Shown here: positions 48,277 through 57,930 of the stretch, one piece after another
Position numbering within the stretch: position 1 is the first letter of the stretch
Layout: every line of letters starts with the position of its first letter
Source of the DNA: Mycolicibacter nonchromogenicus
GTDB lineage: Bacteria; Actinomycetota; Actinomycetes; Mycobacteriales; Mycobacteriaceae
Assembly: GCF_002101775.1 (NCBI RefSeq)
Contig: NZ_LQPI01000022.1
Coordinates: 1 to 64,000 of the forward strand
Reading direction: 5' to 3'
Length of the DNA stretch: 64,000 nucleotides
The notes under the pieces: generated by a model
What the model saw: the letters and a program-made list of their open reading frames with translations, nothing else
Databases searched by the model: none
Told to the model about the DNA's origin: nothing
Program-made: the position numbers and the translations under genes

Positions 48277-48752
48277 CGGCCGGTCACCGACCGCAGTGCG
48301 GCGAGGATCTGCTCGGGCGTCGGCGGACATCCGGGGATTTCGACGTCGACCGGAACCACTTCGCCGACCGACCCCACGGTCGCGTAGGACTGCGCGAACA
48401 CCCCGCGGTTGAGGGCGCAGTCCCCGCACGCGATGACCTTGCGTGGTTGCGGGGTGGCCTCCAGGGTGTTGCGCAGGGGCTCGGCCATATTGCGGGTGAC
48501 CACCCCGGTGACCAGCAGGGCGTCGGCATGACGGGGCGAGGCGACGAGCCGTGCGCCGAATCGCTCGGCGTCGTACACCGGGCTGAAGGCGCCGGCGATC
48601 TCGATCTCGCAGCCGTTGCACGAGCCGGCGTCGACGTGGCGGATCTGCAACGATCCGGCCACGCCGCCCGGCGGGTCGGTTGCGGCCGGTGGGCGGGCGC
48701 CGGCCGGCTCGGTGACCCGGCCCAGTGCACGGATTCTGCCGAGCCAGCTCAT
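48273..48752 (-). CDS. NuoB/HycG-like [4Fe-4S] small subunit
   Basis: The 159-residue protein is the small electron-transfer subunit of complex-I-like and hydrogenase complexes. The cluster ligands are intact: Cys45 and Cys48 in GSCNGCEIE, Cys112 in GDCALNRG and Cys142 in PGCPPTP. Thus electrons can still reach the large subunit although that subunit has no nickel site. It corresponds to Rv0082. It overlaps the ArsR gene and the NuoL/M-type gene by 4 bp each. Confidence 0.92.
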   Translation of the reverse strand: MSWLGRIRALGRVTEPAGARPPAATDPPGGVAGSLQIRHVDAGSCNGCEIEIAGAFSPVYDAERFGARLVASPRHADALLVTGVVTRNMAEPLRNTLEATPQPRKVIACGDCALNRGVFAQSYATVGSVGEVVPVDVEIPGCPPTPEQILAALRSVTGR

Positions 48753-49078
48753 TGCCCGGTCCGCAGGTCATCGAGGATGGCGACCTGCTCGTTGAGCATT
48801 CCGGTCAGCGCCTTGCGCGCCACCGCGAGCAGTTCGGTGATCACCGGCGAGGCGGTGGAGTAGATCACCGCATTACCGTCCTTGGTCGCTGTCACCATTC
48901 CGGCTCGGCGCAGTACGCCCAACTGCTGGGACAGATTCGATGCCTCCAGCCCGATCTCGGGGAGCAGCTCACTGACGGTGTGGTCGCGTTCGGCGAGTAA
49001 CTCCAGGATCCGGATCCGGGCGGGATGCGCGAGGGTCTTGAAGAACTCCGCTTTCACCTGATGCAGCGAGTTCGGCAC
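48749..49078 (-). CDS. ArsR family transcriptional regulator (Rv0081-like)
   Basis: The 109-residue winged-helix protein has the ArsR core KAEFFKTLAHPARIRILELL and HTH LEASNLSQQLGVLRRAGMV. No metal-binding cysteines of the ELCVCDL type are seen, as in Rv0081, which in M. tuberculosis is a hub regulator of the hypoxia response. I chose GTG 49078: a TATAGT box lies 7 nt upstream and the M. tuberculosis homologue starts near here. ATG 49123 would add 15 residues. It is the first gene of the Ehr-like operon and probably controls it. Confidence 0.9.
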   Translation of the reverse strand: MPNSLHQVKAEFFKTLAHPARIRILELLAERDHTVSELLPEIGLEASNLSQQLGVLRRAGMVTATKDGNAVIYSTASPVITELLAVARKALTGMLNEQVAILDDLRTGQ

Positions 49079-49085
49079 AGCGCAG

Positions 49086-49091
49086 ACTATA
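49086..49091 (-). promoter_or_regulatory. -10 box of the ArsR/Ehr operon
   Basis: TATAGT (minus strand, 49091 to 49086) is 7 nt before GTG 49078. The surrounding 49086-49140 is the most AT-rich stretch in the area and could hold the ArsR operator. Confidence 0.55.
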
Positions 49092-49255
49092 GCAACGAAC
49101 TTATCAATTGAAAAATTCTTCATATGTTGTGATAGTTGAGTGCAATGCCACGACCCCGGACTCTGTTTGACCGTTCCGGTAGGGCAGGATGAGAATGCCG
49201 TCGCGGAGGATTCCCGCGATGGCGCTGTCATATGCGCACAGCCCGGAGGAGCCTG

Positions 49256-50008
49256 ATGACGGAGCCGACGAGTACCGACGGAGACCGGCCGGCCGGTCGC
49301 CCCCCTTACTCCCGGGTGTTGCTCAAGCTCGGTGGCGAGATGTTCGGCGGCGGGCAGGTCGGGCTTGATCCTGATGTGGTCGCCCAGGTGGCCCGCCAGA
49401 TCGCCGAAGTGGTACGCGACGGCGTGCAGGTGGCAGTGGTGATCGGCGGCGGCAACTTCTTCCGCGGCGCGCAGTTGCAGCAGCGCGGCATGGAGCGGAT
49501 GCGCTCGGACTACATGGGCATGCTCGGCACCGTGATGAACAGCCTTGCACTGCAAGATTTCCTGGAAAAGGAAGGCATCGACACGCGGGTGCAGACCGCG
49601 ATCACCATGGGCCAGGTCGCCGAGCCCTACATCCCGCTGCGGGCGCAGCGGCACCTGGAGAAGGGGCGGGTGGTGATCTTCGGCGCCGGCATGGGGCTGC
49701 CGTATTTCTCCACCGACACCACGGCGGCCCAGCGGGCGCTGGAGATCGGCGCCCAGGTGGTGCTGATGGCCAAAGCCGTCGACGGGGTCTACACCGCCGA
49801 CCCCCGCACCGACCCCGATGCCCAACTGCTGGCCTCGATCACCCATCGCGAGGTCATCGACCGAGGGCTGAAGGTGGCCGATGCCACGGCGTTCAGTCTG
49901 TGCATGGACAATGGCATGCCGATCCTGGTGTTCAACCTGCTGACCGATGGAAATATCGCCCGGGCGGTCGCGGGTGAGAAGATCGGGACACTGGTCACCA
50001 CCAGCTGA
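49256..50008 (+). CDS. pyrH: Uridylate kinase
   Basis: PyrH phosphorylates UMP to UDP. The 250-residue protein has [11 protein letters not shown], the IGGGNFFRG phosphate-binding loop, and [14 protein letters not shown] and [11 protein letters not shown]. The RBS ggagga (49244-49249) precedes ATG 49256, seven bases away, and decides the start over 49232. frr follows 54 bp later. Confidence 0.97.
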   Translation: MTEPTSTDGDRPAGRPPYSRVLLKLGGEMFGGGQVGLDPDVVAQVARQIAEVVRDGVQVAVVIGGGNFFRGAQLQQRGMERMRSDYMGMLGTVMNSLALQDFLEKEGIDTRVQTAITMGQVAEPYIPLRAQRHLEKGRVVIFGAGMGLPYFSTDTTAAQRALEIGAQVVLMAKAVDGVYTADPRTDPDAQLLASITHREVIDRGLKVADATAFSLCMDNGMPILVFNLLTDGNIARAVAGEKIGTLVTTS

Positions 50009-50062
50009 AGTGCGCCGGGCGGCGACGGCGTTACAGCGAAGCGATAGCGAGGAGCGGGGCAG

Positions 50063-50620
50063 ATGATCGACGAGGCTCTCTTCGATGCCGAAGAGAAAAT
50101 GGAAAAGGCCGTGTCGGTGGCCCGTGACGATCTTTCGACCATCCGCACCGGCCGAGCCAACCCGGGGATGTTCTCGCGGATCGTCATCGACTACTACGGG
50201 TCGATCACCCCGATCACCCAGCTGGCCAGCATCAACGTGCCGGAGGCACGGCTGGTCGTGATCAAGCCCTACGAGGCGTCGCAGTTGGGCGCCATCGAGA
50301 ACGCGATCCGCAACTCCGACCTCGGACTGAACCCCAGCAACGACGGTTCGCTGATCCGGGTGTCGGTGCCGCAGCTCACCGAGGAGCGGCGCAGAGAGCT
50401 GGTGAAGCAGGCCAAGGCCAAGGGAGAGGACGCCAAGGTCTCGGTGCGCAACATCCGCCGCAAGGCGATGGAAGAGCTGCACCGCATCCGCAAAGACGGC
50501 GAAGCGGGCGAGGACGAGGTCGGCCGGGCCGAGAAGGACCTGGACAAGTCCACCCAGCAGTACGTGACTCAGATCGACGAGTTGGTGAAGCACAAAGAAG
50601 GCGAGTTGCTGGAGGTCTAG
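50063..50620 (+). CDS. frr: Ribosome recycling factor
   Basis: RRF splits post-termination ribosomes together with EF-G. The 185-residue protein has the usual length, the [12 protein letters not shown] hinge signature and the long coiled-coil helices ([21 protein letters not shown]). It has gaggagcgggg upstream of ATG 50063. Confidence 0.98.
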   Translation: MIDEALFDAEEKMEKAVSVARDDLSTIRTGRANPGMFSRIVIDYYGSITPITQLASINVPEARLVVIKPYEASQLGAIENAIRNSDLGLNPSNDGSLIRVSVPQLTEERRRELVKQAKAKGEDAKVSVRNIRRKAMEELHRIRKDGEAGEDEVGRAEKDLDKSTQQYVTQIDELVKHKEGELLEV

Positions 50621-50642
50621 CGGCCGTTCAGCAGGCATACCC

Positions 50643-51509
50643 GTGGCAGACCAAGACGCCGGCGTAGACGCCGCGGAATCGCAGCCGAAGCAGTCGCGAG
50701 CCGGACGCAACCTTCCCGCGGCCATCGCCGTGGGCGTAGTGCTGGCCGGGCTGCTGGTCTACACACTGTTGTTCGCCCCGCGATTCTGGGTGCTGATCCT
50801 GGCGGTGGCCGCTCCGGTTGCCACCCATGAGATCACCAGGCGGCTGCGTGAAGTCGGCTACGACCTGCCGTTCATCCCGCTGGCCCTCGGTGGCCAGGCG
50901 ATGCTGTGGCTCTCGCTGCCGTTCGGTGCCCGGGGAGTGCTCGGTGCGTTCGGTGCCACGGTGGTGATCGCCATGATCTGGCGGCTGGTGGGCCAGGGGC
51001 TGGACCATACCCCGGTCAACTATCTGCGGGACATGTCGGCGATGATCCTCATCGCGGTCTGGGTGCCGCTGTGCATGAGTTTCGCGGCGCTGCTGGTCTA
51101 TCGCGATGACGGCCCCGGCCGGGTGCTGTGCCTGCTGTTCCCGGTGGTGTTCTCCGACATCGGCGGCTATGCCGTCGGGGTGCTGTTCGGCAAGCATCCG
51201 ATGGCGCCGGCGATCAGCCCGAAGAAGTCCTGGGAGGGCCTCGCCGGATCGCTGGTGTTCGGGGTTGCCGCGGCGGTGTTCGCGGTGACGGTGTTCCTCG
51301 GCCGGCCGTGGTGGGTGGGCCTGCCGCTGGGGCTGCTGCTGGTGGTCACCGGGGTCTTCGGCGACCTCATCGAATCGCAGGTGAAACGCGATCTGGGTAT
51401 CAAGGACATGGGCCGGCTGCTGCCCGGCCACGGCGGGATCATGGACCGGCTCGACGCGCTGCTGCCGTCGGCCGTGGTGACCTGGGTCGTGCTGACCGTG
51501 CTGCGCTGA
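50643..51509 (+). CDS. cdsA: Phosphatidate cytidylyltransferase
   Basis: CdsA makes CDP-diacylglycerol for phospholipid synthesis. The 288-residue protein has about eight membrane helices and the C-terminal signature [18 protein letters not shown] followed by IMDRLDALL. The N-terminal 20 residues are hydrophilic. GTG 50643 follows frr by 22 bp. Confidence 0.96.
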   Translation: MADQDAGVDAAESQPKQSRAGRNLPAAIAVGVVLAGLLVYTLLFAPRFWVLILAVAAPVATHEITRRLREVGYDLPFIPLALGGQAMLWLSLPFGARGVLGAFGATVVIAMIWRLVGQGLDHTPVNYLRDMSAMILIAVWVPLCMSFAALLVYRDDGPGRVLCLLFPVVFSDIGGYAVGVLFGKHPMAPAISPKKSWEGLAGSLVFGVAAAVFAVTVFLGRPWWVGLPLGLLLVVTGVFGDLIESQVKRDLGIKDMGRLLPGHGGIMDRLDALLPSAVVTWVVLTVLR

Positions 51510-51534
51510 GTCAGCGGCATACTGGAAGCCGATC

Positions 51535-52629
51535 ATGACGCAACAGCTGGTGTTCACCGCACCGCGGCGGGCACTGCCGCCGCGGCACTTGGCAGACCTC
51601 GACGCCGAGGGTGTGGTCTCCGCGGTCGCCGAGCTGGGGCTGCCGGCTTTTCGGGCCAAACAACTGGCGAACCAGTACTACGGCCGGCTGATCGCCGACC
51701 CGCAGCAGATGACCGACCTGCCCGCCGCGGTGCGCTCCTCGGTGGGCGAGGCGTTGTTCCCCACGCTGTTGACCGCGGCCAGCGAGATCGAATGCGACGC
51801 CGGGGAGACCCGCAAGACGCTGTGGCGTGCCCACGACAACACCAAATTCGAATCGGTGCTGATGCGCTATCCGCGCCGCAACACCGTGTGCATCTCCTCG
51901 CAGGCCGGCTGCGGCATGGCGTGCCCGTTCTGTGCCACCGGGCAGGCGGGCCTCACCCGAAATCTGTCCACCGCGGAGATTCTCGAGCAGGTGCGGGCGG
52001 CCTCGGTGCAACTCCGCGACAGAGACCACGGCCGGCTCTCCAACATCGTGTTCATGGGGATGGGGGAGCCGCTGGCCAACTACGCCCGGGTGGTGGCCGC
52101 GGTGCGGCGCATCATCGCGCCGGCTCCGAACGGCTTCGGCATCTCGGCGCGGTCGGTGACGGTGTCCACGGTGGGACTGGCCCCGGCCATCCGCAAGCTT
52201 GCCGACGAGCGCCTCGGCGTGACGCTCGCCCTGTCGCTGCACACCCCTGACGACGAGCTCCGCGACACCCTGGTGCCGGTCAACAATCGGTGGAAGGTCT
52301 CCGAGGCCCTCGATGCCGCCCGCTACTACGCGGACGTCACCGGCCGGCGGGTGTCGGTGGAATACGCGTTGATCCGCGACGTCAACGACCAGCCGTGGCG
52401 GGCGGACCTGCTGGGCCGCAAGCTGCACAAGGCGCTGGGGCCGCTGGTGCACGTCAACCTGATTCCGCTCAACCCCACGCCGGGCAGCGAATGGGACGCC
52501 AGTCCCAAGCCGGTGGAGCGGGAGTTCGTGCGGCGCGTGCGGGCCCAAGGCGTGGAATGCACCGTCCGCGACACCCGCGGCCGCGAAATCGCCGCCGCAT
52601 GTGGGCAGTTGGCGGCCGAAAACCAGTGA
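51535..52629 (+). CDS. rlmN: 23S rRNA (adenine-C2)-methyltransferase RlmN
   Basis: RlmN is a radical-SAM enzyme methylating A2503 of 23S rRNA and A37 of some tRNAs. The 364-residue protein has the cluster motif CGMACPFC (Cys126, Cys130 and Cys133), GMGEPLANY, and the C-terminal catalytic Cys in [11 protein letters not shown] or [10 protein letters not shown]. It starts 25 bp after cdsA and ends the pyrH-frr-cdsA-rlmN run. Confidence 0.96.
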   Translation: MTQQLVFTAPRRALPPRHLADLDAEGVVSAVAELGLPAFRAKQLANQYYGRLIADPQQMTDLPAAVRSSVGEALFPTLLTAASEIECDAGETRKTLWRAHDNTKFESVLMRYPRRNTVCISSQAGCGMACPFCATGQAGLTRNLSTAEILEQVRAASVQLRDRDHGRLSNIVFMGMGEPLANYARVVAAVRRIIAPAPNGFGISARSVTVSTVGLAPAIRKLADERLGVTLALSLHTPDDELRDTLVPVNNRWKVSEALDAARYYADVTGRRVSVEYALIRDVNDQPWRADLLGRKLHKALGPLVHVNLIPLNPTPGSEWDASPKPVEREFVRRVRAQGVECTVRDTRGREIAAACGQLAAENQ

Positions 52630-52635
52630 GCTGAT

Positions 52636-52696
52636 CGCGAGATCGCAACCACGCAGGAAAAGGCCGAGTAGACCCCTGCGTCAGTCCGATCTCGCG
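52636..52696. terminator. Hairpin between rlmN and DUF2631 gene
   Basis: The outer arms cgcgagatcg (52636-52645) and cgatctcgcg (52687-52696) are perfectly complementary, and inner arms acgcagg (52651-52657) and cctgcgt (52675-52681) pair as well. It sits between convergent genes and could end both transcripts. Confidence 0.65.
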
Positions 52697-52713
52697 GAGA
52701 AACCCAGTCGGAA

Positions 52714-52968
52714 CTAGCGCAGCCAGCCGCGGTTGCGGCCGATGATGTCGCGCACCACGACGATCAGCACCAGCGCGGCGAAGCCCAGCAGGAAGTAGTC
52801 CTCGACGTGGCCGATGTGGTTGCCGCGCAGCATGAGCAGCAGGAAGCCGACGATGCCGAAGCCGACGATGTGCCAGGTGCGGTAGTTGATCTTGCTCCAA
52901 CCCCACGCCGCAGACGGCACCTCGACAGGGTCAACCCCGTTGTGGCGCTCCACCTCGGTACCGGCCAC
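52714..52968 (-). CDS. DUF2631 two-helix membrane protein
   Basis: The 84-residue protein has a short polar N-terminus and two membrane helices (IVGFGIVGFLLLML at about 34-47 and YFLLGFAALVLIVVV at about 58-72), ending in a basic tail. It matches actinobacterial DUF2631 (Rv2876-type) proteins. The function is unknown. GTG 52968 has aaggag upstream. Confidence 0.82.
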   Translation of the reverse strand: MAGTEVERHNGVDPVEVPSAAWGWSKINYRTWHIVGFGIVGFLLLMLRGNHIGHVEDYFLLGFAALVLIVVVRDIIGRNRGWLR

Positions 52969-53037
52969 TTCGACTCCTTACGTTCGCGCAACTACTCCTG
53001 CGCGACATTCTGACATATCGCCACCTGGCCACCTACC

Positions 53038-53967
53038 GTGGAGGCCATGGCCCAGCACGCCACAGAAGCGCCGCCGATCTGGGAATTCGCGGTGGCGCCG
53101 GCCCGCATCGCACCGGGCGTGAGCTCCATGGTGGGCTACCGCGCGCTCGACGTGCCTGAGCGCGTCCACCGGGGTATGCCGTCGTCGAGCCTGACATTCA
53201 TCGTCAGCCTCGACGAGGGGGTGGAGGCGGCTGATCGGGCCGAGGCGCTGACGACGGCCCGGCCGACCCCGGTCATCCTGGGTGGACTGCACGTGCAGGC
53301 CAGCCATGTGCGACAGCGCCGCGATCAGGCCGGGGTTCAGCTGGCGGTGCATCCACTGGCTTCACGAGCACTCTTCGGTGTGCCCGCTGCCGAGCTGAGC
53401 GTCACCGAGTACGACGCCGCACCGGTGTTGGGCCGCCGTGCGGTGCGTCTGCACGAACGGTTGGCCACCGCACGATCCTGGCCGGAGGTGTTCGCGGTGA
53501 TGTCGGCCTACCTGGTGGCCGAGCAACGTCGACGAGACACCGCCGTGCGGCCTGAGGTGGCCTACGCCTGGGAGCTGTTGGCGGCCAGCCGGGGGAGGGC
53601 GCCGATCGCAGGCATCGCCGAGCAGGTCGGGGTGAGCCAGCGTCATCTGACCACGCTGTTTCGCCGCGAGGTGGGCCACACGCCGAAAGCGGTGGCCATG
53701 CTGATGCGATTCGAATACGCGACAGCCCGGATCGCCGACGACGTTCGCCGGCGCGGACAGGCCGACTTGGCAAGCATTGCGGCCGCCGCCGGATACGCCG
53801 ATCAGGCCCACCTGACCCGTGAATTCGTTCGGTACGCCGGAGTTTCGCCGGCCGCCTGGCTGGCCGAGGAGTTCCAAAACATTCAAGACGGCGGCCACGC
53901 CCAACGCTCACAGTGGGGACATGACAGCAACGAATCCGACCGTCTGGTTGACCCTGCAGGCGCATGA
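53038..53967 (+). CDS. AraC family transcriptional regulator
   Basis: The 309-residue protein has a C-terminal AraC/XylS domain with two HTH motifs (IAGIAEQVGVSQRHLTTLF and LASIAAAAGYADQAHLTREF). The PFAM-like AraC ligand region (about 1-170) resembles DUF6597-type sensor domains. GTG 53038 is used; ATG 53047 has ggagg only 2 nt away. Its end overlaps the VOC gene by 47 bp, so the VOC protein may be coupled to or regulated by it. Confidence 0.85.
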   Translation: MEAMAQHATEAPPIWEFAVAPARIAPGVSSMVGYRALDVPERVHRGMPSSSLTFIVSLDEGVEAADRAEALTTARPTPVILGGLHVQASHVRQRRDQAGVQLAVHPLASRALFGVPAAELSVTEYDAAPVLGRRAVRLHERLATARSWPEVFAVMSAYLVAEQRRRDTAVRPEVAYAWELLAASRGRAPIAGIAEQVGVSQRHLTTLFRREVGHTPKAVAMLMRFEYATARIADDVRRRGQADLASIAAAAGYADQAHLTREFVRYAGVSPAAWLAEEFQNIQDGGHAQRSQWGHDSNESDRLVDPAGA

Positions 53968-54316
53968 CGCGCGCAGCCTCATCGACTACTACGTGGACAC
54001 CTTCGGTTTTGTCGTCACAGCCCGCCACGGGGATGACGGCGACACCGTCGCCCATGCCGAACTGCGCTGGCCCGAGGGCGTCGGCGGCATCATGCTCGGC
54101 AGCCACAAGCCGGGTAATGACTGGTGCCGAGCACCCGGCACCGCCGGCGGCTACGTCGTCACCAGCGACCCGGACGGCCTCTACCAGCGGGTGCTGGATC
54201 GCCAGGCAGAAGTGATCCGACCGCTCGCCGACACCGACTACGGCGCCCGGGAGTTCGCCGTGCGCGACCCGGAAGGCAACCTGTGGAGCTTCGGCAACTA
54301 CGCGGGAGCACAATAG
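53921..54316 (+). CDS. VOC/glyoxalase-like protein
   Basis: The 131-residue protein has the vicinal-oxygen-chelate fold in PhnB/YdfO-like form ([48 protein letters not shown]). Its metal site and substrate are not clear; family members include glyoxalase, bleomycin-binding and antibiotic-resistance proteins. ATG 53921 lies inside the AraC gene, so the two are translationally coupled. dxr begins 4 bp later. Confidence 0.8.
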   Translation: MTATNPTVWLTLQAHDARSLIDYYVDTFGFVVTARHGDDGDTVAHAELRWPEGVGGIMLGSHKPGNDWCRAPGTAGGYVVTSDPDGLYQRVLDRQAEVIRPLADTDYGAREFAVRDPEGNLWSFGNYAGAQ

Positions 54317-54320
54317 GTGG

Positions 54321-55496
54321 GTGAGCACGGGCCGCCGGATCAAAGTTCTGCTGTTGGGCTCCACCGGCTCCATCGGAACCCAGGCGTTGCAGGTCGTCGC
54401 GGCGAACCCGGACCGCTTCGAGATCGTCGGGCTGGCCGCCGGAGGCGGTAACCCGCAACTGCTGGCCGCCCAGCGCGCCGAGACCGGGGTCGCCAACATC
54501 GCCGTCGCCGACGCGCAGGTGGGCGAGTCGCTGGAGGCCCCCTACCGGGGGCCCGACGCCGTCACCCGCCTGGTGTACGAGACCGAGGCAGATGTGGTTC
54601 TCAACGCACTGGTCGGCGCGCTCGGGCTGCGGCCCACGCTGGCCGCGCTGGAAACCGGGGCGAGGCTGGCCCTGGCCAACAAGGAATCACTGATCGCCGG
54701 CGGCCCGCTGGTCTTGGCGGCTGCCGAGCCGGGGCAGATCGTGCCGGTGGACTCCGAGCACTCCGCGCTGGCGCAGTGCCTTCGGGGCGGCACTCCCGAC
54801 GAGGTCGCCAGATTGGTGCTCACCGCGTCCGGGGGGCCGTTCCGCGGCTGGAGCGCAGCGGATCTTCAGCACGTCACACCCGAGCAGGCCGGAGCGCATC
54901 CCACCTGGTCGATGGGCCCGATGAACACGCTGAATTCGGCCTCCCTGGTGAACAAGGGACTCGAACTCATCGAAACCCACCTGCTGTTCGGCGTCCCCTA
55001 CGACCGCATCGACGTCGTCGTGCACCCGCAGTCCATCGTGCACTCCATGGTCACCTTCACCGACGGCTCGACCATCGCCCAGGCCAGCCCGCCGGACATG
55101 CGGCTACCGATCGCGCTGGCCCTGGGCTGGCCGGCGCGGGTGCCCGGGGCGGCCGCGGCCTGCGACTTCTCCACGGCCTCCACCTGGGAATTCGAACCCC
55201 TCGACGACGCCGTCTTCCCGGCGGTGCAGCTGGCCCGCCACGCCGGTCAGATCGGCGGCTGCATGACCGCGGTCTACAACGCCGCCAATGAGGAGTCCGC
55301 GGAAGCCTTCCTTTCCGGCCGGATCGGTTTCCCCGATATCGTGGCCACGATCGCCGAGGTCCTGAGCGCTGCCGACCAGTGGGCCGCGCAACCCGCTACC
55401 GTGGATGAGGTACTCGATGCGCAGCGCTGGGCCAAAGAACGAGCGGCTCGCGCCGTCGAGGCGATAGCTACAAGAAAGGTCGGAAGCACTCGATGA
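54321..55496 (+). CDS. dxr: 1-deoxy-D-xylulose 5-phosphate reductoisomerase
   Basis: Dxr makes MEP, the first committed step of the non-mevalonate isoprenoid pathway, and is the target of fosmidomycin. The 391-residue protein has the NADPH motif [33 protein letters not shown] for the metal site and GGPFRGW. The C-terminal helical part has the [14 protein letters not shown] block. GTG 54321 follows the VOC gene closely; rip1 overlaps its end by 4 bp. Confidence 0.97.
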   Translation: MSTGRRIKVLLLGSTGSIGTQALQVVAANPDRFEIVGLAAGGGNPQLLAAQRAETGVANIAVADAQVGESLEAPYRGPDAVTRLVYETEADVVLNALVGALGLRPTLAALETGARLALANKESLIAGGPLVLAAAEPGQIVPVDSEHSALAQCLRGGTPDEVARLVLTASGGPFRGWSAADLQHVTPEQAGAHPTWSMGPMNTLNSASLVNKGLELIETHLLFGVPYDRIDVVVHPQSIVHSMVTFTDGSTIAQASPPDMRLPIALALGWPARVPGAAAACDFSTASTWEFEPLDDAVFPAVQLARHAGQIGGCMTAVYNAANEESAEAFLSGRIGFPDIVATIAEVLSAADQWAAQPATVDEVLDAQRWAKERAARAVEAIATRKVGSTR

Positions 55497-56710
55497 TGTT
55501 TGCGGTCGGCATCGCGTTGTTCGCGCTGGCCATCCTGGTTTCGGTGGCGCTGCATGAATGCGGCCACATGTGGGTGGCGCGGGCCACCGGCATGAAGGTG
55601 CGCCGCTACTTCGTCGGCTTCGGAACCACGTTGTGGTCGACGCGCCGCGGCGAGACCGAATACGGCCTCAAAGCCGTCCCGGCCGGCGGCTTCTGCGACA
55701 TCGCGGGTATGACCGCGGTGGAGGAATTGGCGCCCGACGAGGTCGACCGCGCCATGTACAAGCAGAAGACGTGGAAGCGAGTGGCCGTGTTGTTCGCCGG
55801 CCCCGCCATGAACTTCGTCATCGGCCTGGTGCTGGTCTACGCCATCGCGGTGATCTGGGGCCTGCCGAACCTGCACGCTCCCACCACTGCCGTCATCGGC
55901 GAAACAGCCTGTGTGGCACCCGAAGTCGTCAAGGGTGAGCTGGGTACCTGCTCGGGGCCCGGCCCGGCGGCACTGGCCGGCATCGAGTCCGGCGACGTCG
56001 TCGTCAAGGTCGGCGACACCCCGGTGTCGACCTTCGAGGAGATGGCCACGGCCGTGCGCAAGCAGCACGGCACGACACCCATCGTCGTCGAACGCGAGGG
56101 CACCACGCTCACCAAGTACGTCGACGTGACACCCACCCAGCGCTGGATCGCCGACGGCCCCGGCCGCGAGGCCGTGCCCAGCACCGTCGGCGCGATCGGG
56201 GTGGGCGCCGCCCAATTCGGCCCGACCCAGTACAACCCGCTCACCGCGGTGCCGGCCACCTTCGCCTTCAGCGGGGACCTGTCGGTGCTGTTGGGCAAGT
56301 CACTGGCCAACATCCCGTCCAAGGTCGGCGCGCTGATGCACGCCATCGGCAACCCGCACGGGGAACGCGACCCCGAAACCCCGATCAGCGTGGTGGGCGC
56401 GTCGATCATCGGCGGCGACACCGTCGATCACGGGCTGTGGGTCGCGTTCTGGTTCTTCCTGGCCCAGCTGAACTTCATCCTGGGCGTGCTGAACCTGGTG
56501 CCGCTGCTGCCGTTCGACGGCGGGCACATCGCGATCGCGCTGTACGAGAAGCTGCGCAACATGGTCAGGTCGGCCCGCGGGAAGGTCGCGGCGGCGCCGG
56601 TGAACTATCTCAAGCTGATGCCTGCCACCTACGTAGTGTTGGTGGTGGTTGTCGGTTACATGCTGCTCACCGTGACTGCCGACTTGGTCAATCCGATCCG
56701 GCTGTTTTGA
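55493..56710 (+). CDS. rip1: Site-2 intramembrane zinc protease Rip1
   Basis: Rip1 cleaves anti-sigma factors within the membrane and controls lipid composition and virulence in M. tuberculosis (Rv2869c). The 405-residue protein has HECGH (His21-Glu22-xx-His25) in the first membrane helix, a PDZ domain with the [13 protein letters not shown] block (about 165-210), and [11 protein letters not shown], the third metal ligand. About four membrane helices are visible. It overlaps dxr by 4 bp and is 13 bp before ispG, the conserved dxr-rip1-ispG order. Confidence 0.97.
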   Translation: MMFAVGIALFALAILVSVALHECGHMWVARATGMKVRRYFVGFGTTLWSTRRGETEYGLKAVPAGGFCDIAGMTAVEELAPDEVDRAMYKQKTWKRVAVLFAGPAMNFVIGLVLVYAIAVIWGLPNLHAPTTAVIGETACVAPEVVKGELGTCSGPGPAALAGIESGDVVVKVGDTPVSTFEEMATAVRKQHGTTPIVVEREGTTLTKYVDVTPTQRWIADGPGREAVPSTVGAIGVGAAQFGPTQYNPLTAVPATFAFSGDLSVLLGKSLANIPSKVGALMHAIGNPHGERDPETPISVVGASIIGGDTVDHGLWVAFWFFLAQLNFILGVLNLVPLLPFDGGHIAIALYEKLRNMVRSARGKVAAAPVNYLKLMPATYVVLVVVVGYMLLTVTADLVNPIRLF

Positions 56711-56723
56711 TAGGAGCCCCCTC

Positions 56724-57875
56724 ATGAGCGTCGGCCTGGGAATGCCGGCTGCCCCTCCGCCCACGCTGGCGCCGCGTCGCAAGACGCGCCAGCTGATGGT
56801 CGGCGGGGTCGGGGTGGGCAGCGACCATCCCATCCCGGTGCAGTCGATGTGCACCACCAAGACCCACGACGTCAACGCCACGTTGCAGCAGATCGCGGAG
56901 TTGACCGCCTCCGGTTGCGACATCGTGCGGGTGGCCTGCCCCCGCCAGGAGGACGCTGACGCGCTGGCCGAGATCGCCCGGCACAGCCAGATCCCGGTGA
57001 TCGCCGACATCCACTTCCAGCCCAAGTACATCTTCGCCGCGATCGACGCCGGTTGCGCCGCGGTCCGGGTGAACCCGGGCAACATCAAGGAGTTCGACGG
57101 CCGGGTCGGCGAGGTGGCCAAGGCGGCCGGCGCCGCCGGCATCCCCATCCGGATCGGCGTCAACGCGGGTTCGCTGGACCAGCGGTTCTTGGCCAAGTAC
57201 GGCAAGGCGACTCCGGAAGCGTTGGTGGAGTCCGCGCTGTGGGAGGCGTCGTTGTTCGAGGAGCACGGCTTCGGCGACATCAAGATCAGCGTCAAGCACA
57301 ACGACCCGGTCGTGATGGTGGCCGCCTACGAGCTGCTGGCGCAGCGATGCGACTACCCGCTGCACCTGGGTGTCACCGAGGCGGGCCCGGCCTTCCAGGG
57401 CACCATCAAGTCCGCCGTGGCGTTCGGCGCGCTGTTGTCGCGCGGCATCGGGGACACGATCCGGGTGTCGCTGTCGGCGCCGCCGGTGGAGGAAGTCAAG
57501 GTCGGCAACCAGATTCTGGAGTCGCTCAACCTGCGGCCGCGTGGTCTGGAGATCGTGTCGTGCCCGTCGTGCGGGCGGGCTCAGGTGGACGTCTATCGGC
57601 TGGCCAACGAGGTCACCGCCGGGCTGGAGGGGATCGACGTCCCGCTGCGGGTCGCGGTGATGGGCTGTGTGGTCAACGGCCCCGGTGAGGCTCGTGAGGC
57701 GGATCTGGGTGTGGCGTCGGGCAACGGCAAGGGCCAGATCTTCGTCAAGGGTGAGGTGATCAAGACCGTTCCCGAGGCGCAGATCGTCGAGACGCTGATC
57801 GAGGAGGCCATGCGCCTGGCCGCCGAGATGGGGGAGGGATCTCCCGGCGGTTCGCCCACCGTCGCCGTAAGCTGA
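56724..57875 (+). CDS. ispG: 4-hydroxy-3-methylbut-2-enyl diphosphate synthase
   Basis: IspG (GcpE) is the [4Fe-4S] enzyme making HMBPP in the MEP pathway. The 383-residue protein has the N-terminal TIM-barrel ([30 protein letters not shown]) and the C-terminal cluster-binding Cys in [12 protein letters not shown] and [11 protein letters not shown]. It completes the pair of MEP genes around rip1. ATG 56724 has aggagcccc upstream. Confidence 0.97.
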   Translation: MSVGLGMPAAPPPTLAPRRKTRQLMVGGVGVGSDHPIPVQSMCTTKTHDVNATLQQIAELTASGCDIVRVACPRQEDADALAEIARHSQIPVIADIHFQPKYIFAAIDAGCAAVRVNPGNIKEFDGRVGEVAKAAGAAGIPIRIGVNAGSLDQRFLAKYGKATPEALVESALWEASLFEEHGFGDIKISVKHNDPVVMVAAYELLAQRCDYPLHLGVTEAGPAFQGTIKSAVAFGALLSRGIGDTIRVSLSAPPVEEVKVGNQILESLNLRPRGLEIVSCPSCGRAQVDVYRLANEVTAGLEGIDVPLRVAVMGCVVNGPGEAREADLGVASGNGKGQIFVKGEVIKTVPEAQIVETLIEEAMRLAAEMGEGSPGGSPTVAVS

Positions 57876-57930
57876 ACGCAGCCGGATCGCCGTACCCGCG
57901 CGACGGTTGAGTTCGCCAGAAAGAGTCACT

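Noticed and set aside
49079-50725. Upstream extension of the ArsR frame into pyrH and frr antisense
   Set aside because: The ArsR domain begins near 49078 and the region upstream is antisense to certain genes.
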